A DNA stretch of 64,000 nucleotides from the NCBI RefSeq assembly GCF_018613715.1, contig NZ_JAGGPT010000005.1:1-64000 (forward strand). Reading direction: 5' to 3'. This document shows positions 45,875-55,629 of this stretch, one piece after another. Under the pieces are notes generated by a model. The model saw nothing but the letters and a program-made list of their open reading frames with translations. It was not told the DNA's origin and searched no databases. The number at the start of each line of letters is the position of its first letter. Position 1 is the stretch's first letter. The translations under genes were made by a program, and so were the position numbers. This stretch comes from Chryseobacterium sp. ISL-6 (GTDB lineage Bacteria; Bacteroidota; Bacteroidia; Flavobacteriales; Weeksellaceae).

Positions 45875-46736
45875 TATAAAAGTTATAATGCTTTTTGTTT
45901 TAAGCGTTATTGCTGTAAGTTGTAAAAAAGAGGATAAGTCTCCTTCCTATTATAAAGGAGATCTTACGATTCTTACAGATGAATCCTTTAAAAGTGTTAC
46001 AGAAGCATTAGCTGATGGCTATATGATCAACTATCCTGAAGCACATATAAAAATCGTTACAAAGAAAGAAGATTTAGGCTTTTTGGATTTATTAAATGAT
46101 AAAGCCAGAGTTGCTGTCATGTCAAGAGATCTTAGTTCTGAAGAACTTAAAGCCTATAAGGAGCAGGTTGGTTCTAAATTTCTTCCTGCCAGATTCGCTG
46201 CAGATGCAGTTGTTTTTGTAGTTCCGAAAAATTCTGCGAAGACCAGTATCTCAATGGATGAAGTTCAAAAAGGTCTTCTCTCCGAAAGTAAAGAGTTTAT
46301 TTTTGATGGTGTGAATTCCAGTAATCTGAATTTTGTTGCTCAGAAATTAAAGAAACAACCTAAGGATCTGAAATTTTCTATTATTCCAGGTAGTGAAAAT
46401 ATTATTGAGCAGTTGAACAAGTATCCCGACAAAATTGGAGTAATTGGACTCAATACATTTAGTCGTCCTTATGATAAGACTTCTGAACAATTAAGAGATA
46501 TGGTTAAAATTTTACCTGTAGAAAATAACGGAAAATTATATACTGCGGATGCTGCAGGTTTACGGGAAATGAAATATCCTTTTACAAGAATTTTGTATTT
46601 TTTAACAAATGAAGGGAATTTTAATATTGCTAATGGCTTTATTAGATATTCATGTACCCAATTAGGGCAGATGATCGTTCAAAAAGAAGGTTTGCAACCA
46701 TATAATATCTATAAAAGAGAGGTGCAAATGCGTTAA
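45864..46736 (+). CDS. PstS-like substrate-binding lipoprotein
   Basis: The 290-residue protein has a lipobox (LSVIAVSCKKE, lipid Cys at 20). The fold resembles phosphate-binding PstS: DLTILTDESFKSVTEALADGY, ARVAVMSRDLSSEELKAYK, and FTRILYFLTNEGN near the C-terminus. No Pst transporter genes are next to it. In flavobacteria such proteins occur downstream of tonB, with a TPR protein after them. The ligand and link to TonB are unknown. Confidence 0.85.
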   Translation: MKNSIKVIMLFVLSVIAVSCKKEDKSPSYYKGDLTILTDESFKSVTEALADGYMINYPEAHIKIVTKKEDLGFLDLLNDKARVAVMSRDLSSEELKAYKEQVGSKFLPARFAADAVVFVVPKNSAKTSISMDEVQKGLLSESKEFIFDGVNSSNLNFVAQKLKKQPKDLKFSIIPGSENIIEQLNKYPDKIGVIGLNTFSRPYDKTSEQLRDMVKILPVENNGKLYTADAAGLREMKYPFTRILYFLTNEGNFNIANGFIRYSCTQLGQMIVQKEGLQPYNIYKREVQMR

Positions 46737-46825
46737 AAAATATTAAATTAACTTTTTACCCTAAATAAATACACTATTTTGGTCTGAAAATTGTGTATCA
46801 TTTAAATCGATTTAGAAAATATAAA

Positions 46826-48475
46826 ATGAAAGATATAATGATTATGAATGTAAAAAAGATTGCTTTTGGAGCAGCGGTGGTATTTTTTGCCAATTTTTCG
46901 TTTGCACAAACATTGCAAGATGGTATTAACAGCATCGATAGTGATAAATTTGCTCAGGCAAAAACTAACTTCACTGATATGATCGCAAAAGCACCTACTG
47001 CTGAAAATTATTTCTATTTGGGAAATACTTTTCTAAGACAAGGTGAACCAGATTTTGCAAAAGCAACAGAGAGTTTCAACAAAGGTCTTGCAGCGGATAA
47101 CAAAAGTTACCTAAACAAGATTGGATTGGCAGCTGTAAAATTAGGAAAAGGTGATAAAGCTGCAGTAGCTGAAATTCAGAAAATTGTAAGTGATTCAAGA
47201 GAAAAAGATGCTGAAGTATTGTTTAGAGCGGCTGAAGCTTTAACTTTATTTGAGAAAAATAACTCTCCTGACTTAGCAATTCAATTCTTGAATAAAGCAA
47301 TCGAAAGAGCACAGAAAAAAGAAGTTCCAGCAAATTATTACTATACTTTAGGTGATGCCTACAGATTAAAGAAAATTCCTGGTGATGCAATGACGGCTTA
47401 TGATAAAGCGTTACCACTTGCTAAAAATAAAGCTTCTGTTTATACAAGAATGGGGACTTTATGGATGGCTGCTCAACAATGGAAGTTAGCTAAAGAAAAT
47501 ATTGATAAAGCAGTTGGTGTTGATGCAACATATGCTCCTGCTTATAAAGCTTTGGCTGCCTATGATATCAAGTATCAGCAGAATGATAAAGCAACTCTGG
47601 ATTTGATCAATTATACAAAATATGCAGATGAAGATCCATATACACAATTAGAAATTTCTAAACTTTATTTTACAAATGAAGATTATACTAATTCTAAAGC
47701 AGTATTAGATAAGATTTTTGACAAGATCGATGATCCAATCAAATTTAAATTGAGGGCTTATCAATTGTATGCTGATGGAAAATATGCAGAAGCTAAACAA
47801 AATATGGACAGCTTCGCTTCTCAGGCTGATAAATCAAGAATGCAGCCTGCAGATCAAGGTTTACAGGGGCTAATTGCTGCTGGATTGGCTAAAAACGAAA
47901 AGGATGCTGCTAAGAAGACTGCTTTAACAACTGAAGCTCAACAAAAAGTTGCTATTGCTAAAGCTGCAAAAGATGAAACCATGAAGTGGGATATGGAGCT
48001 TGCTAAAATTGCAGGCGGTGGGGCAACACAAGGTTCTGCAGATTCAGGACCAACAAACCCAACAATTGAAGGTTTAAAACAAAAAGTAGCTGCTAATACT
48101 CAGGATACTGATTCATTATTCAAATTAGCAACAGCTTATCAAGATGTTAAAAACTGGAATGGGGCAATCCTTACTTGGCAAAAAATGAGTACTTTACTTC
48201 CAGATTGGGCTCCTGCTTATTACAGTCAGGGATATTCTTATCAACAAGCTGGAAATAATGATGCTGCGAAAATAGCTTATGAGAAATTTATCAGTACTGT
48301 AAAGCCTGCCGATACGGAAGCTAATAAGCAGACTTTAGCATATGCTTACTTTGCAGTAGCTTATATGAGTAAAGACTCTGATATTGCTAAAGCTAAAGAT
48401 TATGTTGCTAAGTCTCTTCAATTAGATCCAACATATCAGGATGCTGTAAAACTTAACGGCGAGATCAATAAGTAA
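46826..48475 (+). CDS. Secreted TPR-repeat protein
   Basis: The protein has 549 residues from the ATG at 46826; in-frame starts also occur at 46793 (GTG), 46838 and 46844. The last gives the cleanest signal peptide (MNVKKIAFGAAVVFFANFSFA). Tetratricopeptide repeats fill residues 30-350, for example TAENYFYLGNTFLRQGEPDF and PANYYYTLGDAYRLKKIPGD. A Lys/Ala-rich linker with GGGATQGSADSG comes near residue 410, and three more repeats follow. It is probably a periplasmic scaffold working with the PstS-like lipoprotein and TonB; that is inference from position. Confidence 0.88.
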   Translation: MKDIMIMNVKKIAFGAAVVFFANFSFAQTLQDGINSIDSDKFAQAKTNFTDMIAKAPTAENYFYLGNTFLRQGEPDFAKATESFNKGLAADNKSYLNKIGLAAVKLGKGDKAAVAEIQKIVSDSREKDAEVLFRAAEALTLFEKNNSPDLAIQFLNKAIERAQKKEVPANYYYTLGDAYRLKKIPGDAMTAYDKALPLAKNKASVYTRMGTLWMAAQQWKLAKENIDKAVGVDATYAPAYKALAAYDIKYQQNDKATLDLINYTKYADEDPYTQLEISKLYFTNEDYTNSKAVLDKIFDKIDDPIKFKLRAYQLYADGKYAEAKQNMDSFASQADKSRMQPADQGLQGLIAAGLAKNEKDAAKKTALTTEAQQKVAIAKAAKDETMKWDMELAKIAGGGATQGSADSGPTNPTIEGLKQKVAANTQDTDSLFKLATAYQDVKNWNGAILTWQKMSTLLPDWAPAYYSQGYSYQQAGNNDAAKIAYEKFISTVKPADTEANKQTLAYAYFAVAYMSKDSDIAKAKDYVAKSLQLDPTYQDAVKLNGEINK

Positions 48476-48499
48476 TTTAAAATTTAAATTATAGATATT

Positions 48500-48534
48500 A
48501 AAACTTCCCATTCGTAATGTTTGGGAAGTTTTTG
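48500..48534 (+). terminator. Terminator after the TPR gene
   Basis: Stem AAAACTTCCCA / TGGGAAGTTTT with an 11-base loop, followed by TTGTTTTAA. Its right arm overlaps the -33 element of the bshB1 promoter. Confidence 0.75.
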
Positions 48535-48551
48535 TTTTAAACTTATCTTTG
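48520..48551 (+). promoter_or_regulatory. Promoter of bshB1
   Basis: TTTG (48520-48523), 20 bases, TATCTTTG (48544-48551): a full consensus. Transcription should start near 48555-48557, about 85 bases before the bshB1 ATG. Confidence 0.75.
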
Positions 48552-48556
48552 AAAAT

Positions 48557-48625
48557 ATGAAACGCCCTTGGTTAAAAATTCAAAAACATGAGCATAATTG
48601 TTGGGCGTTCCATCTGACATATTAA
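48557..48625 (+). CDS. Possible 22-residue leader ORF before bshB1
   Basis: The frame encodes MKRPWLKIQKHEHNCWAFHL plus TY and ends 16 bases before bshB1. Its ATG lies at or next to the predicted transcript start, so it would be nearly leaderless. It contains one Cys and three His codons, and an AACGCCC / GGGCGTT pair (48560-48566 and 48603-48609) brackets most of it. Whether it is translated is unknown. Confidence 0.3.
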   Translation: MKRPWLKIQKHEHNCWAFHLTY

Positions 48626-48641
48626 AAAATAAAAAGAACAG

Positions 48642-49361
48642 ATGAAAACAGATATACTAGCTTTTGGAGCGCATCCTGATGACGTAGAATTGGGTTGCGG
48701 AGGCACAATAGCCAAATTGGTGTCAGAGGGTAAAAAATGCGTTATTGTTGATTTGACAAAAGGTGAACTGGGAACTCGAGGTACTGATGAGACCAGAAAA
48801 CTGGAAGCTGCTGATTCTGCTAAGATTTTAGGCGTTTCTGCGAGGGAGAATTTAGGAATGAAGGATGGCTTTCTTGTTAATTCAGAAGAGTACCAAATGG
48901 AAATTGTGAAAATGATCCGCAAATACCGTCCAGAAATCGTTTTAGCCAACGCGATTGATGACAGACATCCAGATCATGCAAAAGGATCAAAATTAGTTTC
49001 CGATGCATGCTTTTTAGCAGGGCTTAGAAAAGTGGTAACTGTAGCAGAAGGAGAAAACCAAGAAGTATGGAGACCGAAGCATATTTTTCATTATATCCAA
49101 TGGAAACATATCCAACCGGAATTCGTAATAGATATATCCGAACATCTTGATAAAAAGATTGAAGCATGTTTAGCATTCAAAACTCAATTTTATGACCCAA
49201 ATTCTAAAGAACCGGTGACTCCAATTGCCACCAAAGACTTCCTTGAAAGTTTAACTTACAGAGCTCAGGATTTAGGGCGTTTATCGGGAGTTGCTTACGC
49301 TGAGGGCTTTACGACAGAGAAGTTAATTGCATTGAAAAATTTTGAAGGAATTGTTTTGTAA
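48642..49361 (+). CDS. bshB1: Bacillithiol biosynthesis deacetylase
   Basis: BshB1 removes the acetyl group from GlcNAc-malate, the second step of bacillithiol (low-molecular-weight thiol) synthesis. The 239-residue LmbE/PIG-L zinc hydrolase has AHPDDVELGCGG (AHPDD at 10-14), TKGELGTRGTDETRKLEA, and the third zinc ligand in IDDRHPDHAKG. The RAQDLGRLSGVAYAEGF end is family-typical. bshA and bshC are not in the window. An ~85-base leader precedes it. Confidence 0.94.
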   Translation: MKTDILAFGAHPDDVELGCGGTIAKLVSEGKKCVIVDLTKGELGTRGTDETRKLEAADSAKILGVSARENLGMKDGFLVNSEEYQMEIVKMIRKYRPEIVLANAIDDRHPDHAKGSKLVSDACFLAGLRKVVTVAEGENQEVWRPKHIFHYIQWKHIQPEFVIDISEHLDKKIEACLAFKTQFYDPNSKEPVTPIATKDFLESLTYRAQDLGRLSGVAYAEGFTTEKLIALKNFEGIVL

Positions 49362-49384
49362 TTAAAAATTCTTTCCTATATTTG
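49355..49384 (+). promoter_or_regulatory. Promoter of tRNA-His
   Basis: TTTG (49355-49358), 18 bases, TATATTTG (49377-49384): full consensus. The -33 element lies at the very end of bshB1. Confidence 0.8.
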
Positions 49385-49397
49385 CAACCACAAAACG

Positions 49398-49471
<74 letters not shown>

Positions 49472-49477
49472 CAAAGA

Positions 49478-49511
49478 AAGTACACTTTTTAAAAGTGTAC
49501 TTTTTTATTTT
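49478..49511 (+). repeat. Terminator of tRNA-His; left copy of a 34-base direct repeat
   Basis: Hairpin AAGTACACTTTT / AAAAGTGTACTT followed by TTTTATTTT. The same 34 bases, with one mismatch at the loop, occur at 52407-52440 beyond the metalloprotease gene. Nothing else between 49512 and 49758 is recognised. Confidence 0.85.
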
Positions 49512-49758
49512 GTATCAATTTAAGATTAAAAAGAATCATAATTATTAAGATTCAATTCTTTTGTTTAATTTTTTTTTATTGATAATTTTCCGCAGAGCAT
49601 ATAAAACGGGGAGAAAAATTTTGAATCACATTAAATAGTGATGTGAAAAAATGATTGAATTTTAATTTAATGAAATTTGGTTCAAAAAAATAAAGAAATG
49701 CTATTATTTCCTAGATTTGTAAAAACTAACTCCGTTAAAACTCTTAAATTAAACGTCA

Positions 49759-52305
49759 ATGGAAAATTATCTAGACAAGGAAAAATCGATTCATTCTAAT
49801 TTTCACAAATTATATAAGTTTATTTATATAGTGCTGTTTATAAGTTGTTTGGGTTTTGCACAGGATAAAAAAGCTTCTGAAATTTACCATACACCAAATG
49901 GGATTTTTGACCAAGTTTTCGATAATGAAGGTCGAATATTGAAATTATCCGAAATTGAAATTATAAAACCTCATTCTACAGAAAATGGAAAAACAATATT
50001 AAATGCACAGTCTTTCACTTCAGGTATTTTTGAGCTTTATTTTGAAAATGGAAGTGGTATGGAAATTGTCGGAAATGCGGTTCATGACCAAAGAAGGTCT
50101 ATAATACTTCAGGCATTTCTGGATATTTCTGATTTTATCAACACTCCTTTAAAAAACACAGGAAATAAGGTGAAGTTTTGGATACGAAATCCAACAACTG
50201 TAGGGTTGTCCTCAAATAAAGGTAGTTCTGCAAGTGCCTTTTATAGTTTTCCAACATTTTCAGCCGGAATTAGTAATCAAAATATTGATTTTGGGGGAAT
50301 TTTAGATAATGAAATCTGGAAGACGATACATGCCGGAGTTGATTCGTATTCTAATACTGTTCTTCCTATTATTAACACAAATAGTGTCGGTGAGTTCTAT
50401 CACGGTTGGGCATGTTTTAATTTTACAGGAACAGTAAACTGGAATTTAGATTATAATAAATATAATACAGCTACGGCATATCCAGCTAATTATCTTGATT
50501 TTTACTCCACAATAATTCATGAAGTTACACATGCTTTGGGGGTTAATAGTTTAATGAGATATAATGGAAACAGTTCTTTCTTTAATAATCCGGGAAATTA
50601 TTTTACGAGATATGATAAAAATTTGAAAACAAGTTCAGATGTATCATTAATTATAAATTCTCCCGCAATTGGTGGCCAAATGTATGGTTTTAATTATAAT
50701 TTAGCTATTCCAGGTCCTGTTTTATTTCCGAGCTGCAATGTATTTCCACCTGAATTTAACGGCAATAGTGGTTCTTTTAATTGTTCAAGTTCGATGAAGT
50801 ATGTTGGTAATGTTACAGTGCCTGTTTACAATCCGCCGTGTTTTGAAAATGGAGGTAGCTTAAGTCATTTTGAAGACGCTTGTTACAACGGGAATTCTAA
50901 CGATCAGTATTTTATGATGAGCGACCGGGCTTCCAGTTTTTTCGCTAAAAGAACTTTAACAAGTGAAGAAAGACAGGTGTTATGTGATATTGGTTATAGT
51001 CTTCAAGGAACTTTTGGAAGTACTAGCAACTTTACCTACAAAAATTATGGGGTCGCAAGTTGTGGAGGAATATCAATTGGCGGAGTTAATGACGGATTTT
51101 TAAATGGAGTTTATACTTATCAAGGCAATGGAGGCACAAATATTAGTATAGATGGAATATTGAGTAATGATTATACTAGTGGTTCATCGTCCAATTTAAG
51201 TTTTGAATTTGTTCAGGATTTATATGATCCGGATGCAATTATATCAGGAATTACCCCCACTTCATTTACATTCAAATCTTATGTCCCGGGTGTTCATCTG
51301 TTACGGTATGTGCCATTTGACAATATAACTGGGCAACGTGGAAACATTACCTATATTTATGTTAATGTTTTCAATCATTGTACAAGTGTTACTCAACCCA
51401 ATTTGGTTAGAAATGGTGATTTTGAAGAACACAGTTACGCTCCCAGTTACACCAGTCAACTGTATAAATCATGTGGTTGGCAATCTCCAAGTTATTTCCC
51501 ATCTCCTGATTACTTTAATTCAGATTCAACATATCCACAAGTAAGCATTCCTTCAAACGTATTTGGTAATCAGGCCGATAAAATCAGTGGAAACCAAGCT
51601 TATGTCGGAATGTTTATCTCTTCAAATAGACCTGCTTTATTACAAAATGTTTATAGTGAATCTTTAAAAACCGAGTTAACGAGTTCTTTGCTGCCGAACA
51701 CTAAATATCAATTGTCTTTTGATGTATCAAAGGCTGATAATTATTTATTAAACGGCATAAAATTTCAAGTATTTATTACAGATGCTAATTTAGAGTTAAC
51801 AACAGGCGGAATTATTCCAACTTCAAATATAACTTCGGATAAAGTTTTTTTGACAAATCCAACGTTTTCAAGCTCTACTTCGGCAACTGAATGGGAAACA
51901 ATTACTTTTACATTTACAACTGGCAGCAACCCGAATTTAAAATACCTTTATATTGGGGGATTAAATAATGTTCAATTTCAAAATAGCAATGGTCCTGATG
52001 CATATTATTTTTTAGACAATGTTTCTCTAATTCCTGCTTCTCTGCTTGGGTTATCAGCATTAAATTTTGAGAACGATGATATTGAAGTTTTTCCAAATCC
52101 AGCTCATTCAATAATCACCGTTAAAAATTCAAACTCAAATATTAAATCTATTGAACTTTATGACATGGCAGGAAGGGTATTGAAAGCTGAAAAGGTAAAT
52201 AAAAAAGATGTTCAACTTGATGTGTCAAATTATCAAGTTGGTACTTATTTGATTAAAGTAATTACAAACAATGGTGATGCCGTTAAAAAATTTATTAAAA
52301 ACTAA
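49759..52305 (+). CDS. Secreted zinc metalloprotease-like protein with T9SS sorting domain
   Basis: The protein has 848 residues. After a 16-residue lead, a signal peptide (KFIYIVLFISCLGFAQ) is seen. The zinc motif HEVTHALG lies at 254-261 (STIIHEVTHALGVNSL), fitting an HExxHxxG metallopeptidase. Cysteine pairs follow (PPCFENGGS; HFEDACYNGNS). The middle and C-terminal parts are beta-rich, including a carbohydrate-binding-like module (NLVRNGDFEEHSY ... LLPNTKYQLSFDV). The last ~80 residues form a type A T9SS signal (DIEVFPNPAHSIITVKN ... GTYLIKVITNNG). It is exported through the outer membrane. It lies between two copies of the tRNA terminator repeat. Confidence 0.88.
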   Translation: MENYLDKEKSIHSNFHKLYKFIYIVLFISCLGFAQDKKASEIYHTPNGIFDQVFDNEGRILKLSEIEIIKPHSTENGKTILNAQSFTSGIFELYFENGSGMEIVGNAVHDQRRSIILQAFLDISDFINTPLKNTGNKVKFWIRNPTTVGLSSNKGSSASAFYSFPTFSAGISNQNIDFGGILDNEIWKTIHAGVDSYSNTVLPIINTNSVGEFYHGWACFNFTGTVNWNLDYNKYNTATAYPANYLDFYSTIIHEVTHALGVNSLMRYNGNSSFFNNPGNYFTRYDKNLKTSSDVSLIINSPAIGGQMYGFNYNLAIPGPVLFPSCNVFPPEFNGNSGSFNCSSSMKYVGNVTVPVYNPPCFENGGSLSHFEDACYNGNSNDQYFMMSDRASSFFAKRTLTSEERQVLCDIGYSLQGTFGSTSNFTYKNYGVASCGGISIGGVNDGFLNGVYTYQGNGGTNISIDGILSNDYTSGSSSNLSFEFVQDLYDPDAIISGITPTSFTFKSYVPGVHLLRYVPFDNITGQRGNITYIYVNVFNHCTSVTQPNLVRNGDFEEHSYAPSYTSQLYKSCGWQSPSYFPSPDYFNSDSTYPQVSIPSNVFGNQADKISGNQAYVGMFISSNRPALLQNVYSESLKTELTSSLLPNTKYQLSFDVSKADNYLLNGIKFQVFITDANLELTTGGIIPTSNITSDKVFLTNPTFSSSTSATEWETITFTFTTGSNPNLKYLYIGGLNNVQFQNSNGPDAYYFLDNVSLIPASLLGLSALNFENDDIEVFPNPAHSIITVKNSNSNIKSIELYDMAGRVLKAEKVNKKDVQLDVSNYQVGTYLIKVITNNGDAVKKFIKN

Positions 52306-52406
52306 GAAATGTATTATACTGTATGGCTTACTTCTATCAAAGTTGTGGAATAAAAACAATGCAAGAGTCAGAAAATGGTTCGAGATTATAGCAGCTAACA
52401 GCATAC

Positions 52407-52440
52407 AAGTACACTTTTCAAAAGTGTACTTTTTTATTTT
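52407..52440 (+). repeat. Right copy of the 34-base tRNA-His terminator repeat
   Basis: Identical to 49478-49511 except T to C in the loop. A GGTTCGAGA string, as in the tRNA-His T loop, lies 30 bases before it (52377-52385); in the intact tRNA the spacing is 28. It can end transcription of the metalloprotease gene. Confidence 0.8.
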
Positions 52441-52535
52441 AAATATTTAATAAGGAAAATGGTCACTTTTAGAATTTTTGGACACAAAAAAAGCACCCTT
52501 TTTTCAGATGCTTGTGTTTTTAGATATTCTTTTTT

Positions 52536-52871
52536 TTAAACTTCGTCGTCAGAATCTATAGTATAAGACTTGCTTTTGAAGTCTTTGTCATGTTTTTCTG
52601 AAATTACATCCTCACCCTTTTCATTAATGATGAAATCTGTTGACTCATTGAACATTTCCTGGAAACTTTTAAAATCTTCTTTGTAAAGGTATATTTTGTG
52701 TTTCTCAAATGTAGCCTCTCCATTTTCTCCGAAATTCTTTTTACTTTCGGTAATTGTAAGATAATAATCCCCTGCTTTCGTCTCACGCACATCAAAGAAA
52801 TATGTTCTTCTTCCTGCTTTTAACACCTTCGTGAAAATTTCATTTTCATGGCGTTCCTTGTATTCACTCAT
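52536..52871 (-). CDS. DUF3276 / PUR-family nucleic-acid-binding protein
   Basis: The 111-residue cytoplasmic protein has the PUR-alpha-like fold known in Bacteroidota (DUF3276), which binds DNA and RNA in characterised spirochaete relatives. The body RTYFFDVRETKAGDYYLTITESKK and HKIYLYKEDFKSFQEMFNE is typical, and the C-terminal tail is acidic (TIDSDDEV). Its function in flavobacteria is not established. The gene has a full consensus promoter of its own. Confidence 0.92.
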   Translation of the reverse strand: MSEYKERHENEIFTKVLKAGRRTYFFDVRETKAGDYYLTITESKKNFGENGEATFEKHKIYLYKEDFKSFQEMFNESTDFIINEKGEDVISEKHDKDFKSKSYTIDSDDEV

Positions 52872-52900
52872 TGTTAGATATTTTTTAATCTTGTTAAGAA

Positions 52901-52930
52901 CAAATATAAAAGATTTCTTTTAATCACAAA
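52901..52930 (-). promoter_or_regulatory. Promoter of the DUF3276 gene
   Basis: On the reverse strand TTTG (52930-52927), 18 bases, TATATTTG (52908-52901), 30 bases before the start. Confidence 0.75.
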
Positions 52931-52970
52931 ATTTTTTTTATGATTTATTTAACAATTTTGAATGAATCGG

Positions 52971-54632
52971 CTAAGCAGTTACAGAATTGGTAATTTCGGT
53001 AAGATTAATGATCTTATCAGCTTTTTGAGCGCTAGACTCTCTGTGTGTGATGATTATGGATGTTGCGTTATTGATTTTAGTGTCAATATTTTCAAGAATA
53101 TTTTGCTCTGTTTCGGTGTCTAAAGCAGATAAAGAATCGTCAAAAATAATGATATTTGGATCCTTAATTAATGCTCTTGCGATACAAATTCTTTGTTTTT
53201 GGCCCCCCGAAAGCATCACTCCACGCTCTCCAACCGTAGTTTTGTATTGTTCTTTAAACTCTATAATGTTTTTGTGAACATCAGCAATTTTTGAATATTC
53301 AACTACTTTTTCATGCGAAGGATTGTCAATCGCAAAACCAATGTTATTTTCAATAGAATCAGAAAACAAATAACTTTCCTGAGGAATATAACCTATAAAA
53401 TTTCTGTAAACCTCAAGATTGTGTTCTTTAAGGTTTTTACCATCAATCAAGATCTCTCCTTCCGTAGGATCAATTAGACGGCAAAGGAGTAATGCTATAG
53501 TAGACTTTCCGCTTCCGGTCTTTCCCATAATGGCTAGTGATTGTCCTGCATTAATTGTAAAACTTAGATTTTCTAAAGCTTTAATTCCTGTATTTGGGTA
53601 AACATAAGAAACATTTCTAAATTCAATGTCACCTTTAATAGAATAGTCATCGAAATTCTTATTAGTGATCTCAGATTTTTTATCTAAAAATTCATTAATT
53701 CTTTGCATAGAAGCCTCCGCTCTCTGATTAACCGAAGTTACCCATCCGACCATTGAAAATGGAAATATCAAAGTATTAATATACATGAAAAAGTCAGCGA
53801 TTTTTCCGATGCTCAATTCTCCGGCAATGTATTTTTGGCCACCAATTACAATGATCGCTACATTTAAAAGTCCTATTACAAATAGGATAATTGTAAAAAA
53901 ATAGGCTTCCGTTTTGGCTAGATCTAAGGCCTTATCCTGATAGTCGGTAACTTTAATACCGTAATTTTTTTTAATGTAATTTTCTTTGGCAAAGAATTTA
54001 ACAACCCTGATCCCCGAAAAACTGTCTTGTACAAAAGTCGAAATGCCAGACTGGCTTTTCTGCATGATTTTTGACTTTTTATTGATGATCGAGCTTACCT
54101 TAAATATAAGATATGATAATATGGGAAGTGGTAACAATGTCCATAAGGTCATTGAAACATCTGTTTTTATCATATAGATGCTGGTGATAAGAAGCAAAAT
54201 TACCAGGTTCACAACATACATGACACCAGGGCCAAGATACATTCTTACAGCCACTACATCTTCACTTAACCTGTTCATGAGATCTCCGATGGTAGTTTGT
54301 TTGTAATCAGTTAAAGATAATTCCTGATAATGTCTGTAAATCTTATTTTTTAACTCGTACTCAATTCTTCTTGAAGCAACGATAATTGTTTGCCTCATCA
54401 TGAAAGTGAAGAATCCTGTCAATAATGAACAGCCTACAATGATAGCAACGTAAATCAATACCTGCTTATTAAAACCCATCTGTCCTCCTTTTGTAAGCTC
54501 ATCTACGGATTTTCCCACAAACTGAACCTTATAGGTATTGAAGAAATTACTGGCGATGATGAATAATAACCCCCAAAACAATAATATTTTGTGTTTCCAA
54601 AAGTAAGGGTTCAGAGTTTTTAAAGCTTTCAT
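52971..54632 (-). CDS. ABC exporter, fused permease and ATPase (MsbA-like)
   Basis: The 553-residue half-transporter works as a dimer. Six TM helices cover about residues 15-300. The ATPase domain has Walker A GKTGSGKSTIALLLCRL, signature MLSGGQKQRICIARAL and Walker B NIIIFDDSLSALDTETEQ. The substrate class cannot be told. The MsbA/MDR family covers lipid and drug export. It is divergent from nusB across a 90-base gap. Confidence 0.9.
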   Translation of the reverse strand: MKALKTLNPYFWKHKILLFWGLLFIIASNFFNTYKVQFVGKSVDELTKGGQMGFNKQVLIYVAIIVGCSLLTGFFTFMMRQTIIVASRRIEYELKNKIYRHYQELSLTDYKQTTIGDLMNRLSEDVVAVRMYLGPGVMYVVNLVILLLITSIYMIKTDVSMTLWTLLPLPILSYLIFKVSSIINKKSKIMQKSQSGISTFVQDSFSGIRVVKFFAKENYIKKNYGIKVTDYQDKALDLAKTEAYFFTIILFVIGLLNVAIIVIGGQKYIAGELSIGKIADFFMYINTLIFPFSMVGWVTSVNQRAEASMQRINEFLDKKSEITNKNFDDYSIKGDIEFRNVSYVYPNTGIKALENLSFTINAGQSLAIMGKTGSGKSTIALLLCRLIDPTEGEILIDGKNLKEHNLEVYRNFIGYIPQESYLFSDSIENNIGFAIDNPSHEKVVEYSKIADVHKNIIEFKEQYKTTVGERGVMLSGGQKQRICIARALIKDPNIIIFDDSLSALDTETEQNILENIDTKINNATSIIITHRESSAQKADKIINLTEITNSVTA

Positions 54633-54693
54633 ATAGTTTTACAAAATTACAAAAATACCTTCACACTACGAATTTCATAAATTTTAAATTTTG

Positions 54694-54701
54694 TATCTTT
54701 G
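54694..54701 (+). promoter_or_regulatory. -7 box of nusB promoter
   Basis: TATCTTTG, 21 bases before the nusB ATG. Confidence 0.55.
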
Positions 54702-54722
54702 CACCCATAAAAAGCTCTTTGA

Positions 54723-55628
54723 ATGTTAGGAAGAAGACAAATCCGTGAAAAAGTGGTAGAAAATGTATATTCATACTACCAGAATCCCATTAAGTTCGAT
54801 GTTTTAGAGAAAAACATGTTTTCTAGTATAGAAAAAATCTATCATCTCTATATTTATCAACTTAATTTTTTAGTAGGTCTTAAAGATCTTGCGGAAAACC
54901 AAATGGAAATTGGGAAGAAGAAGTATTTGAAGACTGATTCTGACATTAATCCCAATCAAAAATTTATTAGCAACCAGGTGTTGATTAAACTTGAAGAAAA
55001 TCCAGAAAGACTTTTCTTTACAGGACAACATAAGGAATTAAAATGGGATTTGCATGATGACCTATTGGTAAAAACTTTCCAAAGGATTACTGCTGGAAAG
55101 CGTTATCAGGATTTCATGAAAGTGGAAGAATATTCTTTCGAAGAAGATCAAAAATTTATCGGGAAATTATTTTTGCGATATATCGCTGAAAATGAAGATT
55201 TTCATGATTACCTTGGTGATAAAGAATTAACTTGGTATGATGATATTCACATAGCAAATTCAATGGTTCAGAAAACGATTGGTTTCCTTAAAGAAGACGA
55301 AGAAAGCAGAACATTGATAAAAATGATCAAAGATGAAGATGATAAAAGCTTTGCGGGTAAACTTCTTAGAGACACATTGAATAACTGGGAGAATAATGAG
55401 AAGAAATTAAGTGAGAGATTAGAAAACTGGGATTTGGAAAGAATTGCTTTGATGGATAAAGTTATCTTATCTACAGCTATTTCAGAAATTGATAATTTTC
55501 CTTTCACGCCTTCAAGAGTAATAATTAATGAATATATAGAAATTGCTAAAGTATTTGCTACTGATCGATCTAATATCTTCATTAATGGAATTTTAGATAA
55601 ATATTGTAAAGATCAAAATAGAATTTAA
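54723..55628 (+). CDS. nusB: Transcription antitermination factor NusB (long Bacteroidota form)
   Basis: NusB with NusE binds boxA of rRNA transcripts to prevent early termination. The 301-residue protein is about twice the usual NusB length, as in other Bacteroidota. It begins MLGRRQIREKVVENVYSYYQ. The conserved NusB C-terminal helices are NWDLERIALMDKVILSTAISEI and PSRVIINEYIEIAKVFATDRSNIFINGILDKY, while the N-terminal extension (about 20-200) is lineage-specific. It starts an operon with DUF1573 and yajC. Confidence 0.93.
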   Translation: MLGRRQIREKVVENVYSYYQNPIKFDVLEKNMFSSIEKIYHLYIYQLNFLVGLKDLAENQMEIGKKKYLKTDSDINPNQKFISNQVLIKLEENPERLFFTGQHKELKWDLHDDLLVKTFQRITAGKRYQDFMKVEEYSFEEDQKFIGKLFLRYIAENEDFHDYLGDKELTWYDDIHIANSMVQKTIGFLKEDEESRTLIKMIKDEDDKSFAGKLLRDTLNNWENNEKKLSERLENWDLERIALMDKVILSTAISEIDNFPFTPSRVIINEYIEIAKVFATDRSNIFINGILDKYCKDQNRI

Positions 55629-55629
55629 C

